A DNA stretch of 64,000 bases from UBA4582 sp013204195 (GTDB lineage Bacteria; Pseudomonadota; Gammaproteobacteria; Pseudomonadales; Azotimanducaceae), in assembly GCA_963925735.1 (NCBI GenBank), contig CAWUUH010000011.1:31002-95001 (forward strand). The letters run 5' to 3'. Position numbers and translations under genes: made by a program. This document shows positions 45,682-54,370 of the stretch, in pieces. Within the stretch, counting starts at the first letter, position 1. The number at the start of each line of letters is the position of its first letter. The notes under the pieces are model-generated. The model did not search any database and was not told where the DNA came from. It saw only the letters and a program-made list of their open reading frames with translations.

Positions 45682-46953
45682 GTGGCCGCTTCTCAACCTT
45701 TTGAAGGCATTAAAGTCGTTGAGTTCGGCCAGTTTGTTGCCGTGCCGTTTTGTGGCCAGCTGCTCGCAGAAGGTGGCGCAGAAGTCGTCAAAGTGGAATC
45801 TCCGGAAGGCGACCCGAATCGCCATATGGGTGAGATTGTGGCTTATGAATCACGTATTTTTGTTTCACGGAATCGCGGCAAGCATACCCTGCCGTTAAAG
45901 CTCAGTGACGCCAGCGCCAAACCGGTCATTGATGCGCTGCTGAGTTGGGCTGACGTGGTGCTGATGAATTTCAGGCCAGGTCTGGCGGCGAAGATGGGCA
46001 TCGATGCCGAGACGTTATTGCAGCGTTTCCCGCAACTGATCATCGGCGAGGTCACACCTTTTGGTAAGCTGGGTCCTGATGCCGGTCTTTCGGCTATGGA
46101 TATTGTGGTTCAAGCACGCAGTGGTCTGATGGCGGCAATGGGGTGCGTGGTGGATGGCCGGCCCGCACCAGGAGAACCTGTAATCTCCGATTATATGGCA
46201 GCGACTTCCCTGGCATTTGGTGTCAGTTCGGCATTGTTTCGCCGGGAACGTACCGGTAAAGGCGGTATTGTGGATGTTAGTCTGATGCAGTCGGCGATGA
46301 CGCTTGCGAATAATCAGCTCATTCGGTCTGAAGATCTCGATCAGGCGAAGCATCAAGAGATCATCGCCAACATTAACCAGCAGCGGATCGATGGCGCAAG
46401 CTTTGAGGCGCAGCGCGCGAGTGCATCTTCGGCGAGGATGCCGGCGCTGACGGCGATCTATTTTCGAACTTTTGACACCCTCGACGGCTGCATCGCGATT
46501 GCCTGTGCGAGTCGGGGGTTACAAGAGCGGTTTTCGAAAGCGTTGGGCTTCGTTGATCGCTATATTGGTATGAGTCAGGCTGGCCCCATTGATGAGCAAT
46601 ACTACCCAACTTTGCAAGCTGAGGTGGAGGGGCTGATGCGCGCGCAACCGAGTCAGGACTGGATGGGGGTTTTGCAGGCGGCGGGCGTTCCAGTGTCGAC
46701 TGTAAAGTTCCCGGTAGAGTTGTTTGAAGACCCTCAAGCAGCCGCCAATGAGATGTTTTACGTCCTCCAACACCCCACCGCTGGTGCTTTTCGGGCTTTG
46801 TCACCGCCGGTTAAACTCAATGATGATGGCTTTCAAGCACAGACAGCCACTGCACCCTTCGCGACAGAAACGCGAGCGCTGTTAACGAGCTTGGGTTTAG
46901 TCGATGATCAGATCGATGAGCTGGTTAAGCAAGGGGTCACGATTGAGCGGTAG
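45682..46953 (+). CDS. CaiB/BaiF-family (class III) CoA-transferase
   Basis: Second class III CoA-transferase of the window, 423 residues. It opens with PFEGIKVVEFGQFVAVPFCGQLLAEGGAEVVKVE in two adjoining parts and has VVLMNFRPGLAAKMGID. Asp170 (PVISDYMAAT) is the expected nucleophile. The start is a GTG with GGAG upstream. It is not closely similar to the protein at 35497-36681, so the two probably use different acids. It follows the DUF5916 gene by 66 bases. Confidence 0.9.
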   Translation: MAASQPFEGIKVVEFGQFVAVPFCGQLLAEGGAEVVKVESPEGDPNRHMGEIVAYESRIFVSRNRGKHTLPLKLSDASAKPVIDALLSWADVVLMNFRPGLAAKMGIDAETLLQRFPQLIIGEVTPFGKLGPDAGLSAMDIVVQARSGLMAAMGCVVDGRPAPGEPVISDYMAATSLAFGVSSALFRRERTGKGGIVDVSLMQSAMTLANNQLIRSEDLDQAKHQEIIANINQQRIDGASFEAQRASASSARMPALTAIYFRTFDTLDGCIAIACASRGLQERFSKALGFVDRYIGMSQAGPIDEQYYPTLQAEVEGLMRAQPSQDWMGVLQAAGVPVSTVKFPVELFEDPQAAANEMFYVLQHPTAGAFRALSPPVKLNDDGFQAQTATAPFATETRALLTSLGLVDDQIDELVKQGVTIER

Positions 46954-47033
46954 GCGTAATCCGGTCAGCTGCTCAGCACAAGCACCACGTAGCCTGGCGC
47001 TGCAATGGCTTTGATGTGCAGCTAGCGGCCGTG

Positions 47034-47837
47034 TTAGATGCTGTTCGGCTTAGGCTCGCGTTGAACCACGGCAAAAGATGTGAGTGCTGGCATTGCCGCT
47101 TGCAGGTTCATTTCTGTCGCTTGTAGCGCCGTCATCTGTACACATAAAGCCTGCGCTTGAACCTCTAGTTTGGCCGTCTTCGCCCTGATCTTTGTCTCGA
47201 GCTCCTCGCTCAAATTTTCCATACGACTAGCGAAACCGTCGAGGCGCTCCTCTAGGTCGCCATCACCAGAGGCCATGGATTGACCAAGGTTCATAAGGAC
47301 AGCGCCAGTGACTGACGCAATAAAACTAGGTTTGAGATCATCGACGGCCTGGTCAATGCTGGAGTTCAGCATTTGAGTCGTGCTGCCGTTGAGCTGGACA
47401 GTTTGCTGATTGCGGCTTAGGTGTGTGGCGATATCGGTTCGAATATTTTCCATGGCGGCGGCGAGGCTTGCGGGAGGCGGCGTGCCTGCAATACTCGAAA
47501 AAATATCCGTGACAACCGTCAATCCAATCTCTATGCCATCCAGGGCAATGTCGACGATCGCGGGGACCGTAATTCGTAGACGTTGGTGATACTCGGCGAC
47601 CAATGGTTTGAGGGCCTCGCTGACATCGATGGGCTGGTTGTCGATGAAGACCTGATTATTGTTCGTCAGTTTGAGACTTTTGCCCGCCGCATTGGTCAGT
47701 AGGACATAGTCTGAGTTGACGGCGATATTACCGTCGAGTTGCCAGTCGCAAAGATTGACAGTGCGTGCGTAAGCATTCGAGACGATGGCGATCATCGAAA
47801 TATAACCGACAAACAGAGCCAATATGGCTTTTTTCAT
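47034..47837 (-). CDS. DUF2884 (YggN-like) periplasmic protein
   Basis: A 267-residue exported protein with a signal peptide (about 1-24, ending AYA). The NLCDWQLDGNIAVNSDYVLLTN start and helical C-terminal half ENLSEELETKIRAKTAKLE match the DUF2884 family found in gammaproteobacteria. One Cys near the start and one near the end (ALCVQMTAL) could pair. No function is established. It is monocistronic. Confidence 0.85.
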   Translation of the reverse strand: MKKAILALFVGYISMIAIVSNAYARTVNLCDWQLDGNIAVNSDYVLLTNAAGKSLKLTNNNQVFIDNQPIDVSEALKPLVAEYHQRLRITVPAIVDIALDGIEIGLTVVTDIFSSIAGTPPPASLAAAMENIRTDIATHLSRNQQTVQLNGSTTQMLNSSIDQAVDDLKPSFIASVTGAVLMNLGQSMASGDGDLEERLDGFASRMENLSEELETKIRAKTAKLEVQAQALCVQMTALQATEMNLQAAMPALTSFAVVQREPKPNSI

Positions 47838-48051
47838 TTTGGATTTTACCTGTGAGTAAAGATGTCACTGTAGTCAGAGCAATTTGCGGGCCAGGAATAT
47901 AGCTGCTTGATAAATAACAAAAAAACTAAGGTGGTGCCGTGTGTTGCGTCCTAGGGAAGTGACGAAATTGACCATGTTTTAAACATTCGGGCCGATTTGA
48001 GTGAGATGCGCTAAGCAATATTTGGCCCGCCAGGTGGCAGGCCAAGCTGGC

Positions 48052-48420
48052 TTACGGGCGATCCTCGATCTCGACTTTATTAATGCTGAGTTCTGAGATT
48101 ACCTGCTTGACGCCCTTGGTTTCTTGCGCAAGTTTGATCGCGATTTGTTCCTGGTCGGTATTGGCGACTTTGCCTCGAAGTGTCACGACCTGGAGGTAAG
48201 TATCAATATTGATATTGAGAGACTTGATCGTTTTCTCGCGAATTAAACGGGTCTTGATCGCCGCGGTAATCGCCGCGTCATCTGTAATTTGGCCGACGCT
48301 ACGTTCGTCGTTGCCCATTATATACCCGCCGGCAGCGGCGCCACCGGCCACCACGGCAATACAGCTTGAAAGCAGGGTGCTGGTCATCAGTAGGGTTATT
48401 AGAATACGTGTCAAAGTCAT
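48052..48420 (-). CDS. BON-domain lipoprotein
   Basis: A 122-residue lipoprotein with lipobox LLSSC (Cys20), a Gly/Ala-rich linker, and a single BON domain (about 50-120; DAAITAAIKTRLIREKTIKS, VVTLRGKVANTDQEQIA). BON domains bind phospholipid surfaces; DolP has two, so this is a one-domain relative. It may support outer-membrane integrity. The gene is monocistronic, 214 bases from the DUF2884 gene. Confidence 0.9.
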   Translation of the reverse strand: MTLTRILITLLMTSTLLSSCIAVVAGGAAAGGYIMGNDERSVGQITDDAAITAAIKTRLIREKTIKSLNINIDTYLQVVTLRGKVANTDQEQIAIKLAQETKGVKQVISELSINKVEIEDRP

Positions 48421-48546
48421 CGAAAATTCCTAGGGTCATTTGATGGCCATATTAGGCCTTTCATGGGCAGTTTGATACTGACTGGATATTAGCCGGCGTC
48501 AGGAGATCATCATTGTCTGAGGGTTTGATGGACCAAGGCGTTAAGT

Positions 48547-50337
48547 TTAATCGGACTTGAGCCAAGCTTGTAATTCAGTCACTAGTGGGGCCGGCACAGG
48601 ACCTATGGCCAGTAGATGACGCCACCTCTGCGCTGTCGCTGGTTGATCTCCGGCCAACTGCTTGGCCCGCAGCATGCCCAGGTATGGCGCCGACATGACC
48701 GCCGGTCGAAACCGAACCTCGTCGACGAGCCTGGCCGCGGTCGGTTGTGGTGTCGGGGTATTCGCCAACAGGAAGTCGATAGCCTGTTGTCGAGTCCAGT
48801 TAAGATGGTGCAACCCGGTATCAATCACCAACATCGCCGCGAGTTCCGCGTTCATAGCGAGTAGGCCGAGACGTTCCTGTGATCCCTCTTCAGCGGCATT
48901 CAGTGCCATGTTGGTCAGGTATAGGGACCAGCCAGAAAAATAGCCTGGGTCATCATTGGCGCCTAATAATGTAGACAGGCGTCGCGGCTGCTGCCGAACC
49001 TGGTGCAAACCCGGGATGGTGTGATAATAGGTTTTGGCGGTGAGCTCATACCAGCTCGGCGATGACTCGCTGAAATTGATTACCATTTGTCCCAGCATCT
49101 CGCTGGGTCGCTGGTATTCGACGGGTAGTGCGTAAAGACTCATTAGCGGTGCCGCGGCAATAATTTCAAGACTCGTCAGGGGCGACTCGCTAACCCAGTT
49201 GGGTGCAGCCTGTTGAAGGTCGAATATCTGATCTGTCACCGCTGACAAATATTGCTGCCTTGCTGCGTCGTCATTCTCGAGAACAACATCCTGGGTGGCG
49301 CGCATCTGGTCGTATAAGTCGGCGGCGTAACTCTCTGGGTGTAGATTTTGCCATTGAGTCGTCAGAGCCTGTTGAATTCGCTGTAGCTCCTCTAATCCCA
49401 AGGCGTGAGTCGATTCGGCGGAGCGCTCATTCGCACTGAAGCGGCGTAGTCGATATTGATAGTAAGCCGGATCTGTATGGGCATTAGGACGCCTGGAATC
49501 ACAATCGATATTGGCGTAGAAACGGTTTGTTGCAGGGATGATGCTGGCTTCCAGGATGGCACCGAATTGATCTAGGTAGGTGTTCTGAATCCTGTCAGGT
49601 AAACCCATTTCCGCCAGCCTGTAACGCAATACCTTATTGAGTACCGTCGTATCGCTGAGCTTTCTGACGTCGCCTTTCAGTGTTAGACATTCCGCTGCTG
49701 TCACATTCTCCTGTACCGTCGGTGTTTGCTGCAACGAATGGGTCAGCAACGTGAGCTGTTCGAGTAACGGTGTCAGTCCTGAATCAGGGTTGATGGGGTA
49801 GTTCGACAGCAATCGCAGCAGGTCGACTTGAGGGCCGTGATAGGGTGAAAGCGCATGGTCTTGCGAGGCGTATCTGGCCTGCTGCTGAAGCATTAATCGG
49901 GTATAACCTATTAACTTCAATCGTAGCAAGCGATCTGCATCCAGACGTAGCGTATCAATGCTTTGGATTTGTTCGTGGTAATAATTGAGGATGTTGAGCT
50001 TGTCGTTAGTCGCGTGAGTCTCGCGAAACTCAAAATCCAGACCGTTGTCTGGAAGCTGATCGAACTCTGACTTCAAGCGTGCCAGTAGCGAGTCAACGAT
50101 GCTGTTTTCAAAATCAGCGATCAGGCTTGCTGACTCGACGGTCGACCTGTTATTACGCACGTCGGCCTGAACATACGGTGGCCATGGCGCAATGGTCAGC
50201 AGCAGGCACGCTAATGTCGCTATGCGAGAGCCGCACCGGTGCGGAAGCCCTGCCAATAATATCTGCCACAGGCTATGACGTGGGCCGTGGATGGCATGTG
50301 AAGATTTCAGCGTGTTGATAAAGTAGGATCCTGTCAT
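48547..50337 (-). CDS. DUF885-family protein with degenerate active site
   Basis: A 596-residue exported protein (membrane/signal segment about 36-58). Its C-terminal half matches DUF885, whose active members carry an HExxPGHH-like zinc motif. Here the place reads YYHTIPGLHQV: the catalytic Glu is Thr and the second motif His is Leu. The downstream EGWALY motif is SGWSLY. The protein is therefore probably not a working metallopeptidase. The reading frame is intact, so it may have another role. Confidence 0.8.
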   Translation of the reverse strand: MTGSYFINTLKSSHAIHGPRHSLWQILLAGLPHRCGSRIATLACLLLTIAPWPPYVQADVRNNRSTVESASLIADFENSIVDSLLARLKSEFDQLPDNGLDFEFRETHATNDKLNILNYYHEQIQSIDTLRLDADRLLRLKLIGYTRLMLQQQARYASQDHALSPYHGPQVDLLRLLSNYPINPDSGLTPLLEQLTLLTHSLQQTPTVQENVTAAECLTLKGDVRKLSDTTVLNKVLRYRLAEMGLPDRIQNTYLDQFGAILEASIIPATNRFYANIDCDSRRPNAHTDPAYYQYRLRRFSANERSAESTHALGLEELQRIQQALTTQWQNLHPESYAADLYDQMRATQDVVLENDDAARQQYLSAVTDQIFDLQQAAPNWVSESPLTSLEIIAAAPLMSLYALPVEYQRPSEMLGQMVINFSESSPSWYELTAKTYYHTIPGLHQVRQQPRRLSTLLGANDDPGYFSGWSLYLTNMALNAAEEGSQERLGLLAMNAELAAMLVIDTGLHHLNWTRQQAIDFLLANTPTPQPTAARLVDEVRFRPAVMSAPYLGMLRAKQLAGDQPATAQRWRHLLAIGPVPAPLVTELQAWLKSD

Positions 50338-50416
50338 AGCGTTGTCGCGTTAGTACGGTGAGTCTAAGCTACAATTAGTGGAAGCGCTGGCCTAGTTTCA
50401 ACCCATCTGCGTGGGC

Positions 50417-51025
50417 CTACGGCGCCAGTCCAGTCTCAATGCTGTCGATCAGCTGGTTGAAATCGGCGATGGGTGTGGCTGTCGCCGCTAATAGGGATAG
50501 GCTGTCGTCAATGAATGTTTGATTTTTTATCGCCTTCAGGTTGACCAATAAATTCAGGCGAGAAGACTGGATGCAAGAAAGTAGTAGGCTGGCGGCAATG
50601 CCGACGTCGGTGATCAAGTTCTTGTTGCCGAGGTTGCACAGGGTGAGTGCTGTGGAAAGCAGAGCGATGCAAGCCTTAATCATTTCCGTTGGGGCCTGTG
50701 CTGCAGCTTCCAAGGCCTGTTGCAGGGCCGCTTGTTTGAGTTGTTTCGCCGCCGCGTCGGTAGCCGGTAAGCCGTAAGCGGCCATCACTCCATTAAAACC
50801 AGTGATGTCTTGTTCCGCCAGTGTGAGAAAGTGCCTGCTGCTGGTCTCGCACAGAGCGATAATTGTCGGCAGTGATAACGACTCGTCTTTGCTGTATTGA
50901 GCCACCATACCCAACAGTGCCGCAGCTTGAGCGCCTGAAATGCCAGCTGCTGCGCCACCTCCTGGCGTCGAAGATTTGCCGGCAAGTCTCTGCAAGTAAC
51001 TGTCAATGGACTGGTCGGCTAACAT
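50417..51025 (-). CDS. Methenyl-THF cyclohydrolase / formimino-THF cyclodeaminase family (FchA-like)
   Basis: A 202-residue helical protein of the cyclodeaminase/cyclohydrolase family. The N-terminal SSTPGGGAAAG (18-28) is the folate-binding signature, and LCNLGNKNLITDVGIAASLLL is the conserved helix pair. It probably interconverts 5,10-methenyl-THF and 10-formyl-THF. It lies three bases after an Mtd1-like methylene-THF dehydrogenase that appears to lack cyclohydrolase activity, so the pair may replace bifunctional FolD. Confidence 0.88.
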   Translation of the reverse strand: MLADQSIDSYLQRLAGKSSTPGGGAAAGISGAQAAALLGMVAQYSKDESLSLPTIIALCETSSRHFLTLAEQDITGFNGVMAAYGLPATDAAAKQLKQAALQQALEAAAQAPTEMIKACIALLSTALTLCNLGNKNLITDVGIAASLLLSCIQSSRLNLLVNLKAIKNQTFIDDSLSLLAATATPIADFNQLIDSIETGLAP

Positions 51026-51028
51026 CCC

Positions 51029-51943
51029 TCAGGCTCCGTGAAAATTCTTGTACAAACGCACCGTATTCCGCATACACATAGCGACGGTCATGGGGCCGAC
51101 CTTCGGAATAAAAATGTTTGTGTGGCGCGCTATGTCATCGGCAAAATTCGGCACACTGGAAAAGTTCAGGCAGACAGTGTCGGGAAGGATTTCATCACAG
51201 CGTATTTTTTCAAAGTGCTCGCTCGGCACGCCAGTAATGACGATGTCAGAAATCGCTAATGCCGCCGACCGGGAAATGTCGACCTCAGCAGGCTTGGCAT
51301 TGGTAAACAGCAATGGTCCATTAATATCGAAGGAATAAACTTTGGCGCCATCGTTAGAAAGCATCACAGCCAGTGGCCGGCCAATAACTTCGCTGCGGTT
51401 GAATATAGTGACTGTCTTGCCCTTAAGGGGGTGTTCATCATGATTGGCACAAAGACCGGTCTCTGTCAGCATTTTAATGATGGCTAACGGCGTGCACGGC
51501 AGTAGAGCCTTTTTTAAAGGGTCGCCGGGGACCGCGAGACGGTCGTTGTTGTATAGCTTGTGAGTCCAGTATTGGCTGCCGGCCTCGATATCTTTGCGAT
51601 AATCCACGAGGTTGCGCAGGTAGCTGTCCTGCTCATTATGAAACACGGGGAAGTAGATAAAAATACCATGTACTTCCGGGCTGGCATTGAGGGCCAGAAT
51701 TTCATTTTCCAAGTCGAGGCGTTCGATGTTTCGTAGGTCGTAATCGATACCGATGGCATCAAATTTTTGTTGCGTCGCGCGCGCATAAGCCAAAGAGGGT
51801 TTATCGTGGCTGGCAATAAGGCCGACAACTTTAATTCGCGTCGAGATGCGCTCGACTTGTACTTTGACCTCTGCCACATATTTCTTGGCAATCTGCGCCG
51901 GATCGAGTTGTGGGTTGTTTTGTTGTTCGGCGGGTTCAGTCAC
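51029..51943 (-). CDS. Mtd1-like methylenetetrahydrofolate dehydrogenase, probably monofunctional
   Basis: A 304-residue FolD-family protein closest in pattern to yeast Mtd1, the NAD-dependent enzyme without cyclohydrolase activity. NRSEVIGRPLAVMLSNDGA is the cofactor region and PKVGPMTVAMCMRN ends the domain. In bifunctional enzymes a YxxxK motif holds the cyclohydrolase Lys; here it reads Tyr53-ARA-Thr57, so the Lys is missing. The FchA-like cyclohydrolase gene follows within three bases. The oxidation of methylene-THF would feed formyl-THF to purN and to initiator tRNA. Confidence 0.87.
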   Translation of the reverse strand: MTEPAEQQNNPQLDPAQIAKKYVAEVKVQVERISTRIKVVGLIASHDKPSLAYARATQQKFDAIGIDYDLRNIERLDLENEILALNASPEVHGIFIYFPVFHNEQDSYLRNLVDYRKDIEAGSQYWTHKLYNNDRLAVPGDPLKKALLPCTPLAIIKMLTETGLCANHDEHPLKGKTVTIFNRSEVIGRPLAVMLSNDGAKVYSFDINGPLLFTNAKPAEVDISRSAALAISDIVITGVPSEHFEKIRCDEILPDTVCLNFSSVPNFADDIARHTNIFIPKVGPMTVAMCMRNTVRLYKNFHGA

Positions 51944-51958
51944 AGCATGCTCCGTGGT

Positions 51959-52564
51959 TCAGTCATCGTAGTGGTGTTGCTGGCGCGTGACCGAGCCAAG
52001 ATAGCCCTTGTGATGGCGCATGCCGTAGTCATGGGTCGTGAACCCCTTGAGCTCCATTAATGTCAGTGCGATCGCATCGCTGATAGCCTGCATGACGGCA
52101 ATACTCGCGCTGGGTGTGACCTTTAGTGGACAGGGTTCAATGATATTGCTGCCCATGTCGAGAACCAGTTCGCTGAGTTCGCGTAAGGGTGACTCGGGAT
52201 GGGAGGTGATGCCGATAACACGGCTGACGCCGAGATGGCGGGCATTTTCCAGCATTTCGATGACTTCAATGGACTTGCCGCTGGTGGAGAAGGCGATGAT
52301 GATATCCTCAGGATTAACCATGCCCAGATCACCATGGCCTGCTTCAGCAGGATGGACAAAAAATGCCGGTGTGCCCGTTGATGACAGGGTCGCTGAGAAC
52401 TTGTTGGCAATATACCCCGCCTTGCCGATTCCTGTAGTGATGACCTTGCCTTGGCATGCAAGGAGCAGGTTGACCGCATCCTCGAATGCTTCCGTGACAT
52501 TGATTTGGTTAATGGCCTCGGCTTCTTTCTGGATAATGAAGGCCATGCGCTCTTTGATATTCAC
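51959..52564 (-). CDS. KdsD/GutQ-like sugar isomerase (SIS domain) without CBS domains
   Basis: A 201-residue SIS-domain protein of the arabinose-5-phosphate isomerase family: TGIGKAGYIANKFSATLSS, FVHPAEAGHGDLGM and AFSTSGKSIEVIEML. Typical KdsD/GutQ are about 320 residues with two CBS domains; here only the SIS part is present and the gene ends cleanly. It lies 15 bases upstream of the Mtd1-like gene. It may still be an active isomerase, or use a different sugar phosphate. Confidence 0.87.
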   Translation of the reverse strand: MNIKERMAFIIQKEAEAINQINVTEAFEDAVNLLLACQGKVITTGIGKAGYIANKFSATLSSTGTPAFFVHPAEAGHGDLGMVNPEDIIIAFSTSGKSIEVIEMLENARHLGVSRVIGITSHPESPLRELSELVLDMGSNIIEPCPLKVTPSASIAVMQAISDAIALTLMELKGFTTHDYGMRHHKGYLGSVTRQQHHYDD

Positions 52565-52993
52565 GAATTTGTTACCACAGAATGACGAAATTAGGTGGGT
52601 AAGTATACGCGATCAAAATGCGGGTGTGGGATGAATTATGCTAATTTTGGTTAAATCTGCTGGCTTTGCCATAGTTACCCTAATGCCATGAACGCTGACC
52701 TCCCGTAGGGTGAATGTGCGTCAATATCGGTTCGTGGCGCATATAGGGATTTCTCTCGTCAAGCTTGAGCCGTTTGGTCCTGCGGTATGTGGAGCAATAA
52801 TCATGGGGCGCTAGATGATCTGCTTTAGCGTTCAGCACCTCTGACAGTCCGCTGCCAATCATAGATGAAGAGGGTTGGTTGACCGTCTGCGGGCAATACA
52901 AAAGATTTCACCACTTGATGGGTTTGAGGTTGATCTAGCACTTCATGCGATGCGTACAACAGCCAATGTTGGTTACTAAGGTGAGGAATCTGT
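52565..52993. other. Intergenic region upstream of the rpoE-chrR module
   Basis: This 429-base gap lies between divergent genes. It holds a putative RpoE-type promoter (52931-52958). A 79-residue minus-strand frame (52825-53064) runs into the sigma gene and is not convincing as a gene. No RNA gene or repeat was recognised. Confidence 0.55.
52931..52958 (+). promoter_or_regulatory. Possible RpoE/ChrR-type promoter of the sigma gene
   Basis: TGATCT (52931-52936), 16 bases, then CGTACA (52953-52958). The TGATC -35 resembles that reported for RpoE-ChrR regulons. Autoregulation is expected for such genes. It lies 36 bases before the sigma ATG. Confidence 0.45.
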
Positions 52994-53620
52994 ATGATCA
53001 CAGCCAGTAAAACGTCATTCGATGCTAATAAGGTGGTTATGCTAGTCGAGGTCAGGTCAGACAATTGGAGTCAGTTGCTCATGAAAGTGGGTGCAAAGCA
53101 GGACAAGGCGGCCTTCGCGCTATTGTTCGATCATTTTGCGCCTCTTTTGAAGGGCTTTCTGATGAAGGGTTCTGCGTTAGGTCCTGAGCGTGCAGAAGAG
53201 CTGGCCCAGGAAACCATGATCAAGGTTTGGCGTAAGGCCGATAGCTTTAATGCCAGCAAAGCCTCTGCCAGCACCTGGATTTATACGATTGCCCGGAATT
53301 GCCGCATCGACTGGCTGCGCCGGGAGGCCAAGTCGAGTCGGGATATCGAGGCGGAAGATATTTATGACTTCGGCGATGAAAACCCGTCGTTCAACTCGTT
53401 AGTGCAAATTCGTAATCGGGATAAGATTCGGGAGAACCTGGCATTTTTGCCGTCGGAGCAACTGGAAGTTTTGGCGAAAATTTATTTCGAAGGCAAGACC
53501 CACAGTGAGGTCTCCTCCGAGTTGGCCTTACCGCTTGGGACAGTTAAATCGAGAATACGATTAGCGTTGAACCGATTACAGGTGCGGATGACCGCAGCGG
53601 AGGCGAAACAAGATGTCTGA
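52994..53620 (+). CDS. rpoE: ECF sigma factor of the RpoE-ChrR (ECF11) type
   Basis: ECF sigma factor of 208 residues. Region 2 is AEELAQETMIKVWRKADSF with ASTWIYTIARNCRIDWLRRE, and region 4 is LPSEQLEVLAKIYFEGKTHSEVSSELALPLGTVKSRIR in two parts. GAGG lies about seven bases before the ATG, supporting this start. It overlaps the next gene, a ChrR-type anti-sigma factor, by eight bases. In Rhodobacter this pair controls the singlet-oxygen response; the same role is inferred here. Confidence 0.94.
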   Translation: MITASKTSFDANKVVMLVEVRSDNWSQLLMKVGAKQDKAAFALLFDHFAPLLKGFLMKGSALGPERAEELAQETMIKVWRKADSFNASKASASTWIYTIARNCRIDWLRREAKSSRDIEAEDIYDFGDENPSFNSLVQIRNRDKIRENLAFLPSEQLEVLAKIYFEGKTHSEVSSELALPLGTVKSRIRLALNRLQVRMTAAEAKQDV

Positions 53621-54290
53621 AGTGAGACTTCACCCCAATACAAACCTGCTCCTGGATTATTCCGCCGGGAGTCTGAGTCCCGCGCAAGCCATTGCGATTT
53701 CGGCTCACCTTTTTTACTGTCCTCATTGTCAGGTAAAAGCAGGGACTCTGAATGATATCGGTGGCAGCTTGCTCGCTGATGGCGAAGGCGTTGGCGTCTC
53801 GGCTGACTGCCGCTCGACTGTCATGGCACTTCTCGACACAGGTGATTCTGAGCCACAGAGTCCGCGGCTAGCTCGCAGTGAACAGCCTCAAAATGTCCGT
53901 TGGAAGAACTTGCCACCGTTGGTCAGCAGGCTCTTGCGTGATAGTGGTGGCAGTTGGCGGCGCTTATCATCGTCCTTGCGAGTCGCCAGACTACCGGTGG
54001 GTGAGCGGCGCTTTGAGCTTGCGTTGCATCAAATCAAGGCGGGAGGCAGTGCGCCAGCCCATGATCATCGCGGTTTAGAGATTACGGTGGTGCTGCATGG
54101 CAGCTTCTCTGATGATGAAGGGGTCTATCACCAGGGCGATTACATCACCCGCGAACCCGGCCATGTTCACACGCCGGTCGCCACAGCCAATACCGAGTGC
54201 ATTTGTCTATCGGTGCTAGAGGCGCCGATTCGGCTGGTGGGTCGATTCAGCCGTCTGTTGAACCCTTTCATGTCATTTATGCCAGTCTGA
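53613..54290 (+). CDS. chrR: ChrR-type zinc anti-sigma factor
   Basis: A 225-residue anti-sigma factor with two domains. The N-terminal zinc site has His7, His32, Cys36 and Cys39 (HLFYCPHC), which map one for one onto the R. sphaeroides ChrR ligands. The C-terminal cupin has His150, His152, Glu156 and His186, again with conserved spacing. A complete metal set argues for normal signal sensing. The (CTTTC)6 tract starts directly after its stop codon. Confidence 0.95.
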   Translation: MSEVRLHPNTNLLLDYSAGSLSPAQAIAISAHLFYCPHCQVKAGTLNDIGGSLLADGEGVGVSADCRSTVMALLDTGDSEPQSPRLARSEQPQNVRWKNLPPLVSRLLRDSGGSWRRLSSSLRVARLPVGERRFELALHQIKAGGSAPAHDHRGLEITVVLHGSFSDDEGVYHQGDYITREPGHVHTPVATANTECICLSVLEAPIRLVGRFSRLLNPFMSFMPV

Positions 54291-54320
54291 CTTTCCTTTC
54301 CTTTCCTTTCCTTTCCTTTC
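54291..54320. repeat. (CTTTC)6 pentanucleotide repeat
   Basis: Six perfect copies of CTTTC start at the base after the chrR stop codon. The tract lies 51 bases before the start of the epoxide-hydrolase-like gene. Such simple repeats can change length by slippage. Confidence 0.95.
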
Positions 54321-54370
54321 ATGACCAATTGCGGTTCAATCTGAGGGTTATTCATCAGATGGAGAGGGTT

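Noticed and set aside
52825..53064. 79-residue minus-strand frame upstream of rpoE
   Set aside because: It overlaps the sigma gene start and has no recognisable domain or ribosome-binding site; some stretches look protein-like, but not enough to call.
54197..54370. N-terminal extension of the epoxide-hydrolase-like gene through the CTTTC tract
   Set aside because: It overlaps chrR in another frame, encodes repeat-derived residues, and the ATG at 54371 has its own ribosome-binding site and the usual family start.
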